The notes: generated by a model not told the origin, from the letters alone. Counted from the first letter of the stretch, positions 34,398-43,484 are shown. The stretch is DNA of 64,000 nt from Euryarchaeota archaeon UBA251 (GCA_002497905.1 DAFJ01000085.1:1-64000), one strand, 5' to 3'. Made by a program: numbers and translations.

Positions 34398-36052
34398 ATG
34401 GCATGGAACGCCCTCTGTTGCATGGAACAGATGGCATCCGGGGGGCTGTCAAAGCCGCCCCTATGAGTGACCTGGAGGCTCTGAAGGCAATTGTCGAGAA
34501 GCGGGAAGTAAATGGTCGAGCGTTCATGCTTCTCGGGATGGCTTTCGCAGAGGTGCTCAAAGAAGACCTCGGCCGTCAACCGAAAATTGTGATTGGTTGG
34601 GATAGACGACCCGGTAATGCAATGCTAGTCTCTGGATTGACTGATGGTCTCCATCAAGTGGGGGCAGAAGTCATCCATGGTGGGCTTGTTGCGACTCCTG
34701 GTCTACACAATTCAGTCATCGGCACTCGATCTGATGCCGGACTCATGGTAACAGCAAGCCACAACCCTTCTTCCGATTCCGGAGTGAAATTCTTCGATGC
34801 AGAGGGTCGGAAATCGATGCCTGTCTTTGAACAGCGTGTCGCTGACACAATATGGAGAATCGCTGATCTTGAAGAAGACAGAGAGCCTGATCCAGAACTA
34901 TGCCTTCCAGATAAGATGGTCAACGCGGAACGAGGGCATCGAAATACACTTGCAAAACGATTCGATGGAATAGCGAATGATTTCGCCCTTGATTCCACAT
35001 CTATCAATTGGACTGAAACGCTTGGTACCTCCGAACTTCTGCTTGATTCATCTGGAGGATCCGCAGCAGAATGGTTCGCTACAGGTCTCGCTCGCCGTGG
35101 GATTCCATTTCGGGAGATCTCTGATGTGGATTCTCCACTCAACGAAAACTGTGGGGCAGGTGATCTATCTCCTACTGATTCATGGACATGGAAAGAAATG
35201 CAAACTAATGAACATAAATTACTCAGAGAATTAGGAGATTTGCATGGAAATCGGCCCCCAAGTGCTGGAAGTCTCATTGGAGCCGCATTGGACGGAGATG
35301 GTGATCGTTGCCTCCTAATCGAAGCCATGGATGGTGGTGCGAAGGTAGTCGATGGAGACCAAATGGCTGATGATTTAATGCGAGCATGGTCTGCAAATGG
35401 AATCGAACGAATGACGGCTGCTTTCTCAATCGAAACCGATCTTGCATTGACTGCATCAATAGCTCGTCTTCGAAGTAATGTGATTATTCACGAATGTGCT
35501 GTTGGTGATCGTTGGTTAACCCAAGCGTTGAGAGCGGAGGATTTGAGCGGTGCATCGTGGCCAAAAATCATTGGAGCGGAAGATTCCGGCCACCTAGTTC
35601 TCGCCTCACCACATCCAGTCATTGATGATGAATGGAGTTTGGTGGGTGATGGGGCAGCTACACTAATCTCACAGTTGATGGCACGTGCTGCTCTCAATAC
35701 CATGGATGTTGTTCCAGCATTCACATCGGGATGGAAGCGACGTGTATCCATCCGTGATACCGATCGATCCCGATGGACTGGTGTTGGTCCGATTACAGAT
35801 AGAATCGAAGAAATAATCCTGATTTCCTTGAAGGGACGAGAAGTAAACCTCGAGCGCAAAGGAATTGAAGGAGAATCCGGACTCTTCCTTCTCCGAGGGG
35901 ATATCGATGGTATCGAGGCTTCGTTTGGAATCCGTAACTCCGGCACAGAAGCAAAAACAAGCCTTTCCATTCGGGCAAAAACCGAGATAAATGGCTTGGA
36001 AGAGATTGCTGAGAAAATCAGTGATTTACTCCAGATGGAACTTGTGCCATAA
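34394..36052 (+). CDS. glmM: phosphohexomutase, phosphoglucosamine/phosphomannomutase family
   Basis: Moves phosphate between C6 and C1 of a hexose or glucosamine. 552 residues, longer than the usual 450. The N-terminus has H-G-T-D-G-I-R-G. The catalytic phosphoserine is Ser122 in T-A-S-H-N-P, the metal loop is D-G-D-G-D-R at 300-305, the sugar-binding loop G-A-E-D-S-G-H lies near 395, and the phosphate loop R-N-S-G-T-E-A-K is near the C-terminus. I chose the ATG at 34394, overlapping the preceding stop by 4 nt, over earlier starts that would run inside the acyltransferase gene. The linkage to a GlmU-like transferase favours glucosamine-phosphate as substrate, but phosphomannose is not excluded. 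Confidence 0.87.
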   Translation: MNGMERPLLHGTDGIRGAVKAAPMSDLEALKAIVEKREVNGRAFMLLGMAFAEVLKEDLGRQPKIVIGWDRRPGNAMLVSGLTDGLHQVGAEVIHGGLVATPGLHNSVIGTRSDAGLMVTASHNPSSDSGVKFFDAEGRKSMPVFEQRVADTIWRIADLEEDREPDPELCLPDKMVNAERGHRNTLAKRFDGIANDFALDSTSINWTETLGTSELLLDSSGGSAAEWFATGLARRGIPFREISDVDSPLNENCGAGDLSPTDSWTWKEMQTNEHKLLRELGDLHGNRPPSAGSLIGAALDGDGDRCLLIEAMDGGAKVVDGDQMADDLMRAWSANGIERMTAAFSIETDLALTASIARLRSNVIIHECAVGDRWLTQALRAEDLSGASWPKIIGAEDSGHLVLASPHPVIDDEWSLVGDGAATLISQLMARAALNTMDVVPAFTSGWKRRVSIRDTDRSRWTGVGPITDRIEEIILISLKGREVNLERKGIEGESGLFLLRGDIDGIEASFGIRNSGTEAKTSLSIRAKTEINGLEEIAEKISDLLQMELVP

Positions 36053-38803
36053 TCACAGAATCCGGGATTCTACATCTTCTTCCAGCTGGATATTGGATGT
36101 CGTCCCTCCACCAAACATATCAGCAGGTGGTGCAGTAACAGGTACTGAAAATTCCGTTATCGAATCATAGAGTGATGATGGCTCACTAGTACGGGACTCT
36201 TCCATTCGAATATAGAAAACAACAGCAACAGCGGCGAAAATCAGAGCAAGTAATCCAATCAATATCATTGCATAAGTTACTGTGCGTTTATTCTCTTGGC
36301 GGGCGAGATCCTCTGGAGTCCGAAGTTCTGGATCGAAGGGGTCAACGTCGAAGTTATCCCCTATTCCATCTCCATCCTGATCGAACCATTCCAACGGATT
36401 ATCTGGGAAAACATCCATACTATCTCCAAAACCGTCTCCATCGCGATCACCACATTCCTGTGGATTATTCGGCCAGAGATCAGTATTGTCTCCACAACCA
36501 TCGCCATCAGAATCAACCCAATCCTTGGAATCCTCTGGGAAGACATCCTGATTATCCCCATATCCATCTCCATCTGAATCCAACCATTCCAACGGATCAG
36601 ATGGGAATGCATCGCTATTATCGCCTTGACTATCGCCATCAGAATCTATCCATTCCAATGGATCCTCTGGGAAGATATCTGAATGGTCGCCGACACCATC
36701 TGAATCAGTATCATTCCATTCGTTGGAATCTGTCGGGAATACATCAACAGAGTCACCGTATCCGTCTCCATCGAGATCCGGGCAACCTAGAGGGTGAGTT
36801 GCATCACCCGCTTCATTAGGACAGATGTCGCTGTTATCTCCAAATCCGTCATTATCCGAATCTACCCATTCGGTCAAATCATCAGGGAAGTCGTCGCCTA
36901 CATCCCCTACTCCATCACCATCCCTATCCCTACATTCAGTAGGGTCACTTGGAAACATATCTCGGTTATCACCACAACCGTCTCCATCGGCGTCACTCCA
37001 TTCCTCTGGATCTAATGGGAAGGCGTCTGTTCCATCCATTACTCCATCATCATCTGTATCTGGGTCCCTTTCATCACTACCGAGAGTATCTTCGTCTGCA
37101 TCACTAAGAGCATCGCCATCATCATCGTCATCCTCTGAATCATTGCAGCCATCCTGATCCAAGTCATCGGAATGAAGGCCCACTGCTCCTCGAGGACATT
37201 CGTCAACAGTATCTTCGTGGCCATCATTGTCATCATCAGAATCCACTTCATCTGCGCAACCATCCATATCATAATCTGGACCAGGAGGGCCGTCAGGACA
37301 TGGATCAATTGAGTCGACTAAGCCATCCTGATCTGAATCACGCTGATTATCTGCGCATCCAGAAGCATCAACTGAGTTGGCTCCAGCATCAGTATTCGGA
37401 CAAATATCGTCACCATTTGGCACGCCATCATCGTCTCCGTCTCTTTGTTCCCAAGAACAACCTACAGAATCAACAGTTTCATTTCTTGTCCAATTACAGA
37501 GATCGTTTGCATCAGAAATACCATCGCCATCAATATCTAGATCACCAATTGCTTCAATCGCAAGATGTCCAATTGTCTGATGCATTACCCGAGTTGGATG
37601 TGCCTTATCGAAGAAGAGATACTCATCCACATTAGGAGAGATTGGATCGCCAGAATTGCAGATTGGTAGAGGTAGAAGGCTAACACCACCTCGGCACGCA
37701 GCGGATTGCGTATCCGTGAAACCAAAATGCTCCTCATTCTGAACAATTTCGTGGAATATTGACCACGCATCGACCATGTGAATTGTAAGATTGAGTTCTG
37801 CGGAGAGATTCCCTACAAGGTTTGACAACTTCTGATTGTACGAGATAACTTCGGAACGTATCGTAGACTGCTGTGCTTGAGTTCTGCTCAATATCTCGGG
37901 GGTCAATTCTAGAGGAGGGAGATTTGGAATGATGAACTCGGTCGCCCCTGCCGTCGATAATTGACGGATATGAGCTTCCATATTCGTGACGATTACATTG
38001 GAGTTAGCTGATCCGTAGAGGAAATCATTTCCTCCAGCCCAAAGTGCAACAATGGAGCCAGACGGAACAGTAGTCTGTACATTTGCAAAATAGGCCGTAA
38101 TCTGAGTCCCAACATTAGGGAGTACAATGTAGGAGTTACCAGCTCCAGTTTGTGAGCCGCCAAAGGCCCGATTGTCACCGGCCGAAGAACCGGTACCAAT
38201 TGAGGTTGAAAGGCCCATACGGTCACTAACATGCTCAACCCACACAGGACCATTTGAGAATCGACCTTGCCAATATGGGGGGACATCTGGGACATTGAGG
38301 GCTGAACGAGCATTGCCCATGTCGCTAAGAGAATCACCGAAAACAAGCAAATCCGAGTAGGTAGGAGTTACCGTCTGTCCAATAACAAAAAAGGTGATTT
38401 CTGTAAATTCAATGAGTGAACCAACCGAATCCAAAACTTCGATTTCAATACTGTATAACCGATCACCCATGTAGAAACCATAGATATCAAAAACGGTTGA
38501 ATCTGACGAGCCTGAGGTCTGGAATATCTGATTGCCTTGAAGTAATGGAGTGGGCACAGAACCGAAAACAGACCATTGGATTGTGTAAAGCGCATTGTAA
38601 GGTGAATCCGAGATGATGGTCGTAACCTCAATTGCCTCGTTTGAATGCCAATCATGACGGTCGATGGCATGTGTAATCGTCGGTGAAGATCTCCCCTCTG
38701 CGGCCGCAGGCACTATGGCAGAATGAGCGAGTAACAAGCCAACGAGGACCCAGGTGCTGAGGTTCGCACCTGAACTTCTTGATATCACGTTCAAAGCAAT
38801 CAC
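36053..38803 (-). CDS. secreted GDSL/SGNH esterase with thrombospondin type 3 stalk and membrane anchor
   Basis: 916 residues. Signal peptide at about 15-36, then a beta-sandwich-like domain at about 40-145. The SGNH hydrolase domain at about 148-420 has F-G-D-S-L-S-D with Ser158, A-G-G-N-D with Asn259, and F-F-D-K-A-H-P with Asp399 and His402, so the catalytic set is complete. Residues about 421-835 hold thrombospondin type 3 repeats. A membrane helix is at about 843-865, with a 51-residue cytoplasmic tail. The likely role is hydrolysis of extracellular esters or lipids on the cell surface, held on a Ca-dependent stalk. It ends exactly at the convergent glmM stop. Confidence 0.85.
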   Translation of the reverse strand: MIALNVISRSSGANLSTWVLVGLLLAHSAIVPAAAEGRSSPTITHAIDRHDWHSNEAIEVTTIISDSPYNALYTIQWSVFGSVPTPLLQGNQIFQTSGSSDSTVFDIYGFYMGDRLYSIEIEVLDSVGSLIEFTEITFFVIGQTVTPTYSDLLVFGDSLSDMGNARSALNVPDVPPYWQGRFSNGPVWVEHVSDRMGLSTSIGTGSSAGDNRAFGGSQTGAGNSYIVLPNVGTQITAYFANVQTTVPSGSIVALWAGGNDFLYGSANSNVIVTNMEAHIRQLSTAGATEFIIPNLPPLELTPEILSRTQAQQSTIRSEVISYNQKLSNLVGNLSAELNLTIHMVDAWSIFHEIVQNEEHFGFTDTQSAACRGGVSLLPLPICNSGDPISPNVDEYLFFDKAHPTRVMHQTIGHLAIEAIGDLDIDGDGISDANDLCNWTRNETVDSVGCSWEQRDGDDDGVPNGDDICPNTDAGANSVDASGCADNQRDSDQDGLVDSIDPCPDGPPGPDYDMDGCADEVDSDDDNDGHEDTVDECPRGAVGLHSDDLDQDGCNDSEDDDDDGDALSDADEDTLGSDERDPDTDDDGVMDGTDAFPLDPEEWSDADGDGCGDNRDMFPSDPTECRDRDGDGVGDVGDDFPDDLTEWVDSDNDGFGDNSDICPNEAGDATHPLGCPDLDGDGYGDSVDVFPTDSNEWNDTDSDGVGDHSDIFPEDPLEWIDSDGDSQGDNSDAFPSDPLEWLDSDGDGYGDNQDVFPEDSKDWVDSDGDGCGDNTDLWPNNPQECGDRDGDGFGDSMDVFPDNPLEWFDQDGDGIGDNFDVDPFDPELRTPEDLARQENKRTVTYAMILIGLLALIFAAVAVVFYIRMEESRTSEPSSLYDSITEFSVPVTAPPADMFGGGTTSNIQLEEDVESRIL
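36298..37543 (-). repeat. tandem thrombospondin type 3 coding repeats
   Basis: About a dozen or more imperfect repeats encoding D-S-D-G-D-G-x-G-D-N-S/Q-D with F-P-x-D-P-x-E-W signatures. The unit resembles the one in the 11.3-14.7 kb protein but ends in E-W rather than Q-W. Other-frame reading across this stretch is a repeat artefact. Confidence 0.7.
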
Positions 38804-39234
38804 TCTGATTCAGTCAATATTACAGATACAGGTGTAGATGAATCGACTATTTGTGTTGTTTTTCTTTCATTGTAAAATGCCCGCCCTGCAAAAGGAATAC
38901 TCCAAAATGCTCCTCCAACGGCGCCAAAAAGGACCACTGTGACTAATGTAATTGGTTCGTTATTTGGTAATCCAAATATGGGCCCAAATAAAGGAATAAT
39001 CGATGTGAAAAATGCCACAGGAATGAGGATTTTGAGACCTATTTCTGGCCAACCAGCCCATTTCGATATCTCATTTGCGATGTAGGCTGAAAGCGCCGAT
39101 AGCGCAAAAAAACCGCCACATAACCCTGCAAATGAGCCAGGATCAATCTCGGCTAGGACAAATACTCCAAGGATGAAAATTGCCAATATTGCTCCAGTTG
39201 CGGCACTAGATGCCACGATATGCTTCCAACCCAT
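38800..39234 (-). CDS. small four-helix membrane protein of unknown function
   Basis: 144 residues with four predicted membrane helices at about 8-30, 35-55, 65-85 and 95-115, followed by a short polar tail. No family was recognised and no motif stands out. The gene overlaps the GDSL esterase start by 4 nt, so the two are translated together. Base composition is more AT-rich than the flanks. Confidence 0.7.
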   Translation of the reverse strand: MGWKHIVASSAATGAILAIFILGVFVLAEIDPGSFAGLCGGFFALSALSAYIANEISKWAGWPEIGLKILIPVAFFTSIIPLFGPIFGLPNNEPITLVTVVLFGAVGGAFWSIPFAGRAFYNERKTTQIVDSSTPVSVILTESE

Positions 39235-39283
39235 TGTGGAGAATTACATCAATTCAGTCAAAAATATGCTGTTTCACTGACGA

Positions 39284-41116
39284 TTACTCTTCTGAATTAT
39301 CATCTATGGAACATTGTGGATACATTTCATGCATCGGCGGGAGGAAGAGATCTTCGCAAGTCCGATCAACTGTAGAGAGGCCAAGAACGCTATTCCCATC
39401 AAGCGAAATCGTCACTGCCTGTGTTGAAACTGGACTTGGGATGTAATCCTCTCCTGTTTGACTAACGAGTAGCTGTATGCCATCTCCTGCAGGAACAACG
39501 ACATCCATACCAAAGAATTCCATTTTAGCAATCACTGTGCTTCCAGGTGTTAGGACTTGGCCGTCCTTGCCACCGGCGTGGAATCTGAGATCCATGACCG
39601 CATGTCCAAGATGCATTCCATCAGACGCACGAACCATCTCTACGAAGAGATGTCCCGAGGTTGCTAATAGTGAGATTTGTGCCTCTACATGGAAAGTCGG
39701 AGTTCCAATTATACGAGTTTCATTCTCAAACATTGAACACTCAATGGTTGTCTGACTCGTAGAGGTGATTGTTGCTCCACCAGACAAAACCTCGCATTCA
39801 TCCATACCCATCATAAACCACTCAATATCCTCAGGAGGGTAGGTAGATTCGACACGCCAACCGCCCATATTATCCTGAATCTCAGCTATTAACCGAGGTT
39901 GTGGACCAATGTCCCTCAAGTAGAAATCGAACCACTCTAGGAGGTCATCGGCCCAATCCCATCGCAACGTGTATGGATACGCTTCTGCACCTCGTCCACT
40001 CGAAAGGGAAGAATGTCCACTTTCTCGATCAGGATAATCGTGTGCCCATTGGCCATAAAGTCCCTTGACATCAAATCCTGCATCGATAGACATCTGATGT
40101 GCAGGGAAAGCCATGTGAGGATCAACATTCCAATCTTGCATCCCGTGGATGATGTAGATTGAACCGTTGTACACATCTAGGGCACCAGTAAGGAAATGCC
40201 TCTCCTCCCAGTAATCAGAACCGGTCCAACCAAGATTGTCTCCAGTCATGTAAGCTGCAGGTCCAGCGTAGTACCCCTCGACATAACCCTCACAGGCATT
40301 CTCAATATCGCCGCTGTCTCCATCAAGTCCGAAAGAACCGTACACACCATTGTGCATGATTGCACCACGCGCCTCCATGCTACCATTGCGCCACATCAAA
40401 TCATGGACGCCGATAAGTCCAGACATAGGAACGATTGTAGCAAGATATTCGGAGCCCGAAGCCGCGGCATTCCAAGGCGTGCTACCATCATATGATTTGC
40501 CAATCGCACCGACATTACCGTTTGACCATGATTGGGATCCAAGCCAGTCAACCGCAGCCTTGATTCCTGCCTGTTCATCATGACCCATCAAATCCATGCA
40601 ATGATTTGACTCGCCCGTTCCGAAAACCGAAACTTGAGCAACCCCGTAGCCATGTGGGACAAAATTCTCTATCAGAAAACGGCCAAGCCGATCGGCAGGA
40701 GTTAACGCATCAACGTCCCCATCATCATAGTAAGGTCCGATTTCTGCTATGACTGGTACCTGGCATTCAACAGGTAGTTCAGCAGAACTCCAATCGCAAC
40801 CCTCGATGATAGGAAGCCAAAGACCGAGATGGACTTCAGCGCCACCTGTCACTCCAGCTCCTCCATCAGAGGCATCAATCTCAGGAACTGGGACAAAGAC
40901 GGAAAGAGAGTCGCCGATACCATACGAACCATTCCATGAAACACGTGAAAACACATCGTCGGCTTGGTAAATCATATCGAAGCGCTCCTCTACAGGAGGT
41001 AGCCAATGATCTGGTTCGATTTGAGGCTCTTCTTGATCCGTACCAAAACATCCTGCAAGAGGCGCAAGAAATAGAACGAGGGTCAATAGGATTGCTCGAA
41101 TCCGCCTGACTGCCAT
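39284..41116 (-). CDS. lipoprotein hydrolase of the CocE/S15 family
   Basis: 610 residues. Signal peptide ends in the lipobox L-A-G-C with Cys23, so the protein is probably lipid-anchored outside. The alpha/beta hydrolase domain has the Ser nucleophile in G-K-S-Y-D-G with Ser208, the Asp in H-G-M-Q-D-W with Asp328, and the His in Q-W-A-H-D-Y with His359. The C-terminal jelly-roll of about 200 residues is the usual partner in CocE and X-prolyl dipeptidyl aminopeptidases. It is probably a surface peptidase or esterase feeding on dissolved organic matter; the substrate cannot be told. Confidence 0.88.
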   Translation of the reverse strand: MAVRRIRAILLTLVLFLAPLAGCFGTDQEEPQIEPDHWLPPVEERFDMIYQADDVFSRVSWNGSYGIGDSLSVFVPVPEIDASDGGAGVTGGAEVHLGLWLPIIEGCDWSSAELPVECQVPVIAEIGPYYDDGDVDALTPADRLGRFLIENFVPHGYGVAQVSVFGTGESNHCMDLMGHDEQAGIKAAVDWLGSQSWSNGNVGAIGKSYDGSTPWNAAASGSEYLATIVPMSGLIGVHDLMWRNGSMEARGAIMHNGVYGSFGLDGDSGDIENACEGYVEGYYAGPAAYMTGDNLGWTGSDYWEERHFLTGALDVYNGSIYIIHGMQDWNVDPHMAFPAHQMSIDAGFDVKGLYGQWAHDYPDRESGHSSLSSGRGAEAYPYTLRWDWADDLLEWFDFYLRDIGPQPRLIAEIQDNMGGWRVESTYPPEDIEWFMMGMDECEVLSGGATITSTSQTTIECSMFENETRIIGTPTFHVEAQISLLATSGHLFVEMVRASDGMHLGHAVMDLRFHAGGKDGQVLTPGSTVIAKMEFFGMDVVVPAGDGIQLLVSQTGEDYIPSPVSTQAVTISLDGNSVLGLSTVDRTCEDLFLPPMHEMYPQCSIDDNSEE

Positions 41117-41159
41117 GTTTAACGGTCAAGCCCCTCGATTTCAAGCCTACCGGCTGTAA

Positions 41160-41178
41160 GACCTATGTGATATAGGTC
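41160..41178. promoter_or_regulatory. inverted repeat between the hydrolase and ferritin-like genes
   Basis: GACCTAT at 41160-41166 and ATAGGTC at 41172-41178 are exact inverted copies with a 5-nt GTGAT spacer. The element lies in the 112-bp divergent gap, upstream of the ferritin-like gene and of an AT-rich TATA-like stretch (TATATT at about 41186-41191, TTTATT at 41199-41204). It is a good candidate operator for an iron- or redox-responsive regulator, but no such regulator is in view. Confidence 0.45.
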
Positions 41179-41228
41179 AAAACAGTATATTCCAATGGTT
41201 TATTCGATTCCGTGTTAAGCGACAACTG

Positions 41229-41654
41229 ATGACAATGAATCGGTCAGGTATTATCGATGCGCTCAATGGTGCACTTGCTTGGGAATTACGTGCTATTGCG
41301 ATGTATGCGCACTATTCTGCCTATGTCTCAGGGATTCATAGACTACAACTATCTGCACATTTTTCCGAAGAAGTCACTGAATCCACTACTCATGCTGCTG
41401 CTGTCCGAGCTGCAATCGTAAAATTGGATGGAATCGCAACTACAGATCGAGCCGATACTGAGATTATCCATACAATGGATTACACTGAGATGTTGAAAGA
41501 GGCTTACAAAACTGAGATGAAAGCAAGTGAAACCTATGGTCAAATCCTACCTATGATTGAAACGTTAGGTGACAAAGAGCTCTATGATTCATTGGAAACC
41601 ATCTACTTCGATGAAATGCGTTCGGTTGAAGAACTCCGAATGATGTTGAAGTAG
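41229..41654 (+). CDS. ferritin-like diiron protein (bacterioferritin-related)
   Basis: A 141-residue helical protein of the ferritin superfamily. Residues about 16-32 have W-E-L-R-A-I-A-M-Y-A-H-Y, 46-55 have E-E-V-T-E-S-x-T-H, and 97-104 and 124-131 hold further Glu pairs (M-K-A-S-E-T-Y-G, D-E-M-R-S-V-E-E-L), giving the E, E-x-x-H, E, E-x-x-H/E-type metal ligands of a four-helix diiron bundle. It is shorter than bacterioferritin (about 155). It may store iron or act as an oxidoreductase. A TATA-like site about 28 nt upstream of the ATG suggests leaderless transcription, and an inverted repeat lies upstream. Confidence 0.75.
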   Translation: MTMNRSGIIDALNGALAWELRAIAMYAHYSAYVSGIHRLQLSAHFSEEVTESTTHAAAVRAAIVKLDGIATTDRADTEIIHTMDYTEMLKEAYKTEMKASETYGQILPMIETLGDKELYDSLETIYFDEMRSVEELRMMLK

Positions 41655-41726
41655 ACGCTGGAAATCCTGGTAACGAATACCAATTTTGGCGATCCAAAGA
41701 ATCTTTTGAAAACACCCATTTGAGGG

Positions 41727-41751
41727 TAATCAATACCACAATGATTGATTA
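41727..41751. terminator. 8-bp inverted repeat between the ferritin-like gene and the RNA gene
   Basis: TAATCAAT at 41727-41734 and ATTGATTA at 41744-41751 are exact inverted copies with a 9-nt spacer. It may mark the 3' end of the ferritin-like mRNA (plus) and/or of the structured RNA (minus). On the minus strand a weak T-run, GTTTTC, follows about 15 nt downstream. No strong T-run is present on plus. Confidence 0.4.
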
Positions 41752-42222
41752 GCAGAAGGATGAGGATTCCATCGTCCAAGAGGACAAGGTGGGAGCGAGC
41801 AGAGGGGGTTCCGTCGGGTGGACTTCGCCCCCTCTGCTCAACTCCGCGGTTGACTCCTGTTCCTCTCCGGTTGCCCTTCGATTCCCAGTCGTCTTTCCAG
41901 TCGATCGGTTCCGCAGTTTCCTACTTCCCCTCTCTCTCTCGTTCATTCCCTTCGGGTTTCCCCTCTGTTCATTCCCGGATACTGGATTTGGAGCGAGCCC
42001 CCTCCGCATTGCTGCGTTTGGTTGCGTTCTCCTCGTTCTGCCGAAGCTTCCCGATTCGTTCCAGCGTCGGTTTCCCTTCGCTGTCGTCTCCAGGTCTCTC
42101 ATCGTAATGATCGACCTTCCGTCCACTCGTTGCCGAGTGATCGGAACCGCTCAGGTTTGCGGTTCCGGACCGGAGTCCCCGCAACAGGTTGCCCCGTCAC
42201 GCCACTCCCCCGGAGCGGTAAC
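41752..42222 (-). ncRNA. unassigned large structured RNA
   Basis: About 470 nt of GC-rich, purine-rich (minus strand) sequence with no convincing reading frame. Read on the minus strand it folds into many short hairpins with stable loops. CGGAACCGC and GCGGTTCCG pair (42159-42167 with 42142-42150). CACTCG-GCAA-CGAGTG lies at 42139-42124. GGTC-GA-TCAT-TACG-ATGA-GA-GACC, with tandem GA mismatches and a UNCG-type loop, lies at 42116-42093. CAGCG...CGCTG encloses GG-GAAA-CC at 42083-42062. CGCA-GCAA-TGCG is at 42016-42005, GGG-GAAA-CCC at 41963-41954, GTAG-GAAA-CTGC at 41924-41913, and a 12-bp stem joins 41839-41828 to 41808-41797. A possible closing helix joins 42209-42202 to 41798-41791. I do not see the standard conserved blocks of RNase P RNA or SRP RNA. 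Ends are estimates. Confidence 0.65.
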
Positions 42223-42242
42223 TTAGCATAAGCAAGGGATGT

Positions 42243-42254
42243 CTATTAACTTTT
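42243..42254 (-). promoter_or_regulatory. putative promoter of the structured RNA
   Basis: Read on the minus strand, AAAAGTTAATAG fits a BRE plus TATA-like element. It lies in AT-rich sequence about 25 nt upstream of the point where GC-rich folded sequence begins (about 42222), which is the normal archaeal spacing. Confidence 0.4.
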
Positions 42255-42326
42255 GCAAGAAAATGGCACTTTTCTTAGGAAATTGACGTTGTATGACCCC
42301 TATTTCCGATGCAGATTTGTTATATT

Positions 42327-43469
42327 TTATTTTCTTAACGCGCGAAGTCGATCTCTCAAATCAGAACGATTGTTCTCCTCTGTTGGGGCCGAATCAATTC
42401 GTCTTGCAAGCATCTCGCTCTCAAATACAAGTAAGCGACCATCGTCCATTCCGATTACAGTAAAACCCTCGTGAACGGCGATATCTCTGAGTCGTGCTGA
42501 TAATGTGAGATGTGTGATTATTTTCCCACTATCCGAATCTAAAAGTGAAATTAGGCCATTTCTTCCTGACCAAGTACTAAACCAAGCACGTTCTCGATTA
42601 GAGAAACAAATATTCTCGATCTCGGCTTCTAGATCAATGGACCAAGAGATGTTTTCATTGTCATAGCAAATAGCGCTCCCCTCCGATGTCCCGATTAACA
42701 GACGAGATTCGTCCTTGACCATGCATTCGATTGTTTCCTTCGTAATTGACGGGAGAGATTCTGGTTTACCATCTATGTTGATTTCTGTAATGCCTCCATC
42801 GATATGCCCTAGTAGAATCTCGCTCTGACCAGTGCCACAACACACGGGTGAATCGCCTAAATCGAGATGGGTATCGATCAATCGATCCCCATCTTGCTTC
42901 AGATGCAGCAGCCCCCCTCTAGGTCGTCCAAGACCAAGGGCGATTTCTCCGGGCGGTAAGATATGGAGCGACCAAGGACGTTCATCGAATTCTAGCCTGT
43001 GTATGATTTCCCCTTCTGCGTCGATAAGTGTGATTGCACAAATTATGAAATCATTCAATTCAATATCATAGACAGATGATGATACCCAACATCTTCCACC
43101 ATCTGCACAGGCCAAGATATCTGTTGAACCATCGAATTCAGTCCGCCATATAATATCGCCATCTATTGGGTTGATTCTCATTGCTTCTCGTCCAGCTATA
43201 CAACGAATATTCTGATCGGTCTGGTCGATTTTGATGGAAGTTACTCGGTCACCCACATCTGTTGACCACAACTCCTCCCCCTCTAAGTTCCAAGCAACAA
43301 TTGCTCCATTCCAATCACCTGCAAGAATCAACGAATCATCGATATGGACTGCAGATATGCTCTGAGGCATTCGCCTCTCCATCCATGCAACTGATTCCGC
43401 AGCAAGTGTCCGCGGTCCGTCCATGATTCGGTTCAGGGGTGGCGGCGCATAAGGACGCCTCGTTCCCAT
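42327..43469 (-). CDS. cytosolic beta-propeller protein (PQQ/WD-like)
   Basis: 380 residues without signal peptide or membrane segment. Repeated blade-like units contain W-N-G-A-I-V-A-W-N-L-E-G-E-E-L-W and G-D-I-I-W-R-T patterns, typical of PQQ-type quinoprotein-like propellers that bind proteins rather than cofactor. An R/K-rich segment at the very C-terminus follows a G-M-D-D-G-R blade. The ATG at 43469 is chosen over an upstream TTG. It follows the carboxypeptidase gene by 15 nt on the same strand. Function unknown; it may be a scaffold. Confidence 0.7.
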   Translation of the reverse strand: MGTRRPYAPPPLNRIMDGPRTLAAESVAWMERRMPQSISAVHIDDSLILAGDWNGAIVAWNLEGEELWSTDVGDRVTSIKIDQTDQNIRCIAGREAMRINPIDGDIIWRTEFDGSTDILACADGGRCWVSSSVYDIELNDFIICAITLIDAEGEIIHRLEFDERPWSLHILPPGEIALGLGRPRGGLLHLKQDGDRLIDTHLDLGDSPVCCGTGQSEILLGHIDGGITEINIDGKPESLPSITKETIECMVKDESRLLIGTSEGSAICYDNENISWSIDLEAEIENICFSNRERAWFSTWSGRNGLISLLDSDSGKIITHLTLSARLRDIAVHEGFTVIGMDDGRLLVFESEMLARRIDSAPTEENNRSDLRDRLRALRK

Positions 43470-43484
43470 GTCCAATCGTTACGG

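Noticed and set aside
36268..37635. Long plus-strand frames across the second thrombospondin repeat gene
   Set aside because: Same repeat artefact; no start signal or domain.
41749..42126. Protein-coding frames across the folded RNA region
   Set aside because: Open frames on both strands give low-complexity Arg/Ser/Gly-rich proteins with no domain and are explained by the GC-rich composition.
41752..42222. Archaeal RNase P RNA
   Set aside because: A loop with GAAGTCC at 41826-41820 on the minus strand faintly recalls the GAAAGTCC block, and GACGGAACCC nearby recalls the 3' block. They lie next to each other inside one hairpin instead of at opposite ends of the molecule, and the true 5' block is not present. 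A covariance model search would settle this.
41752..42222. SRP 7S RNA
   Set aside because: The conserved helix 8 motif with GGAAGG...AGCAGCC is not found; a lone GGAAGG at 42120-42115 lacks the partner strand.
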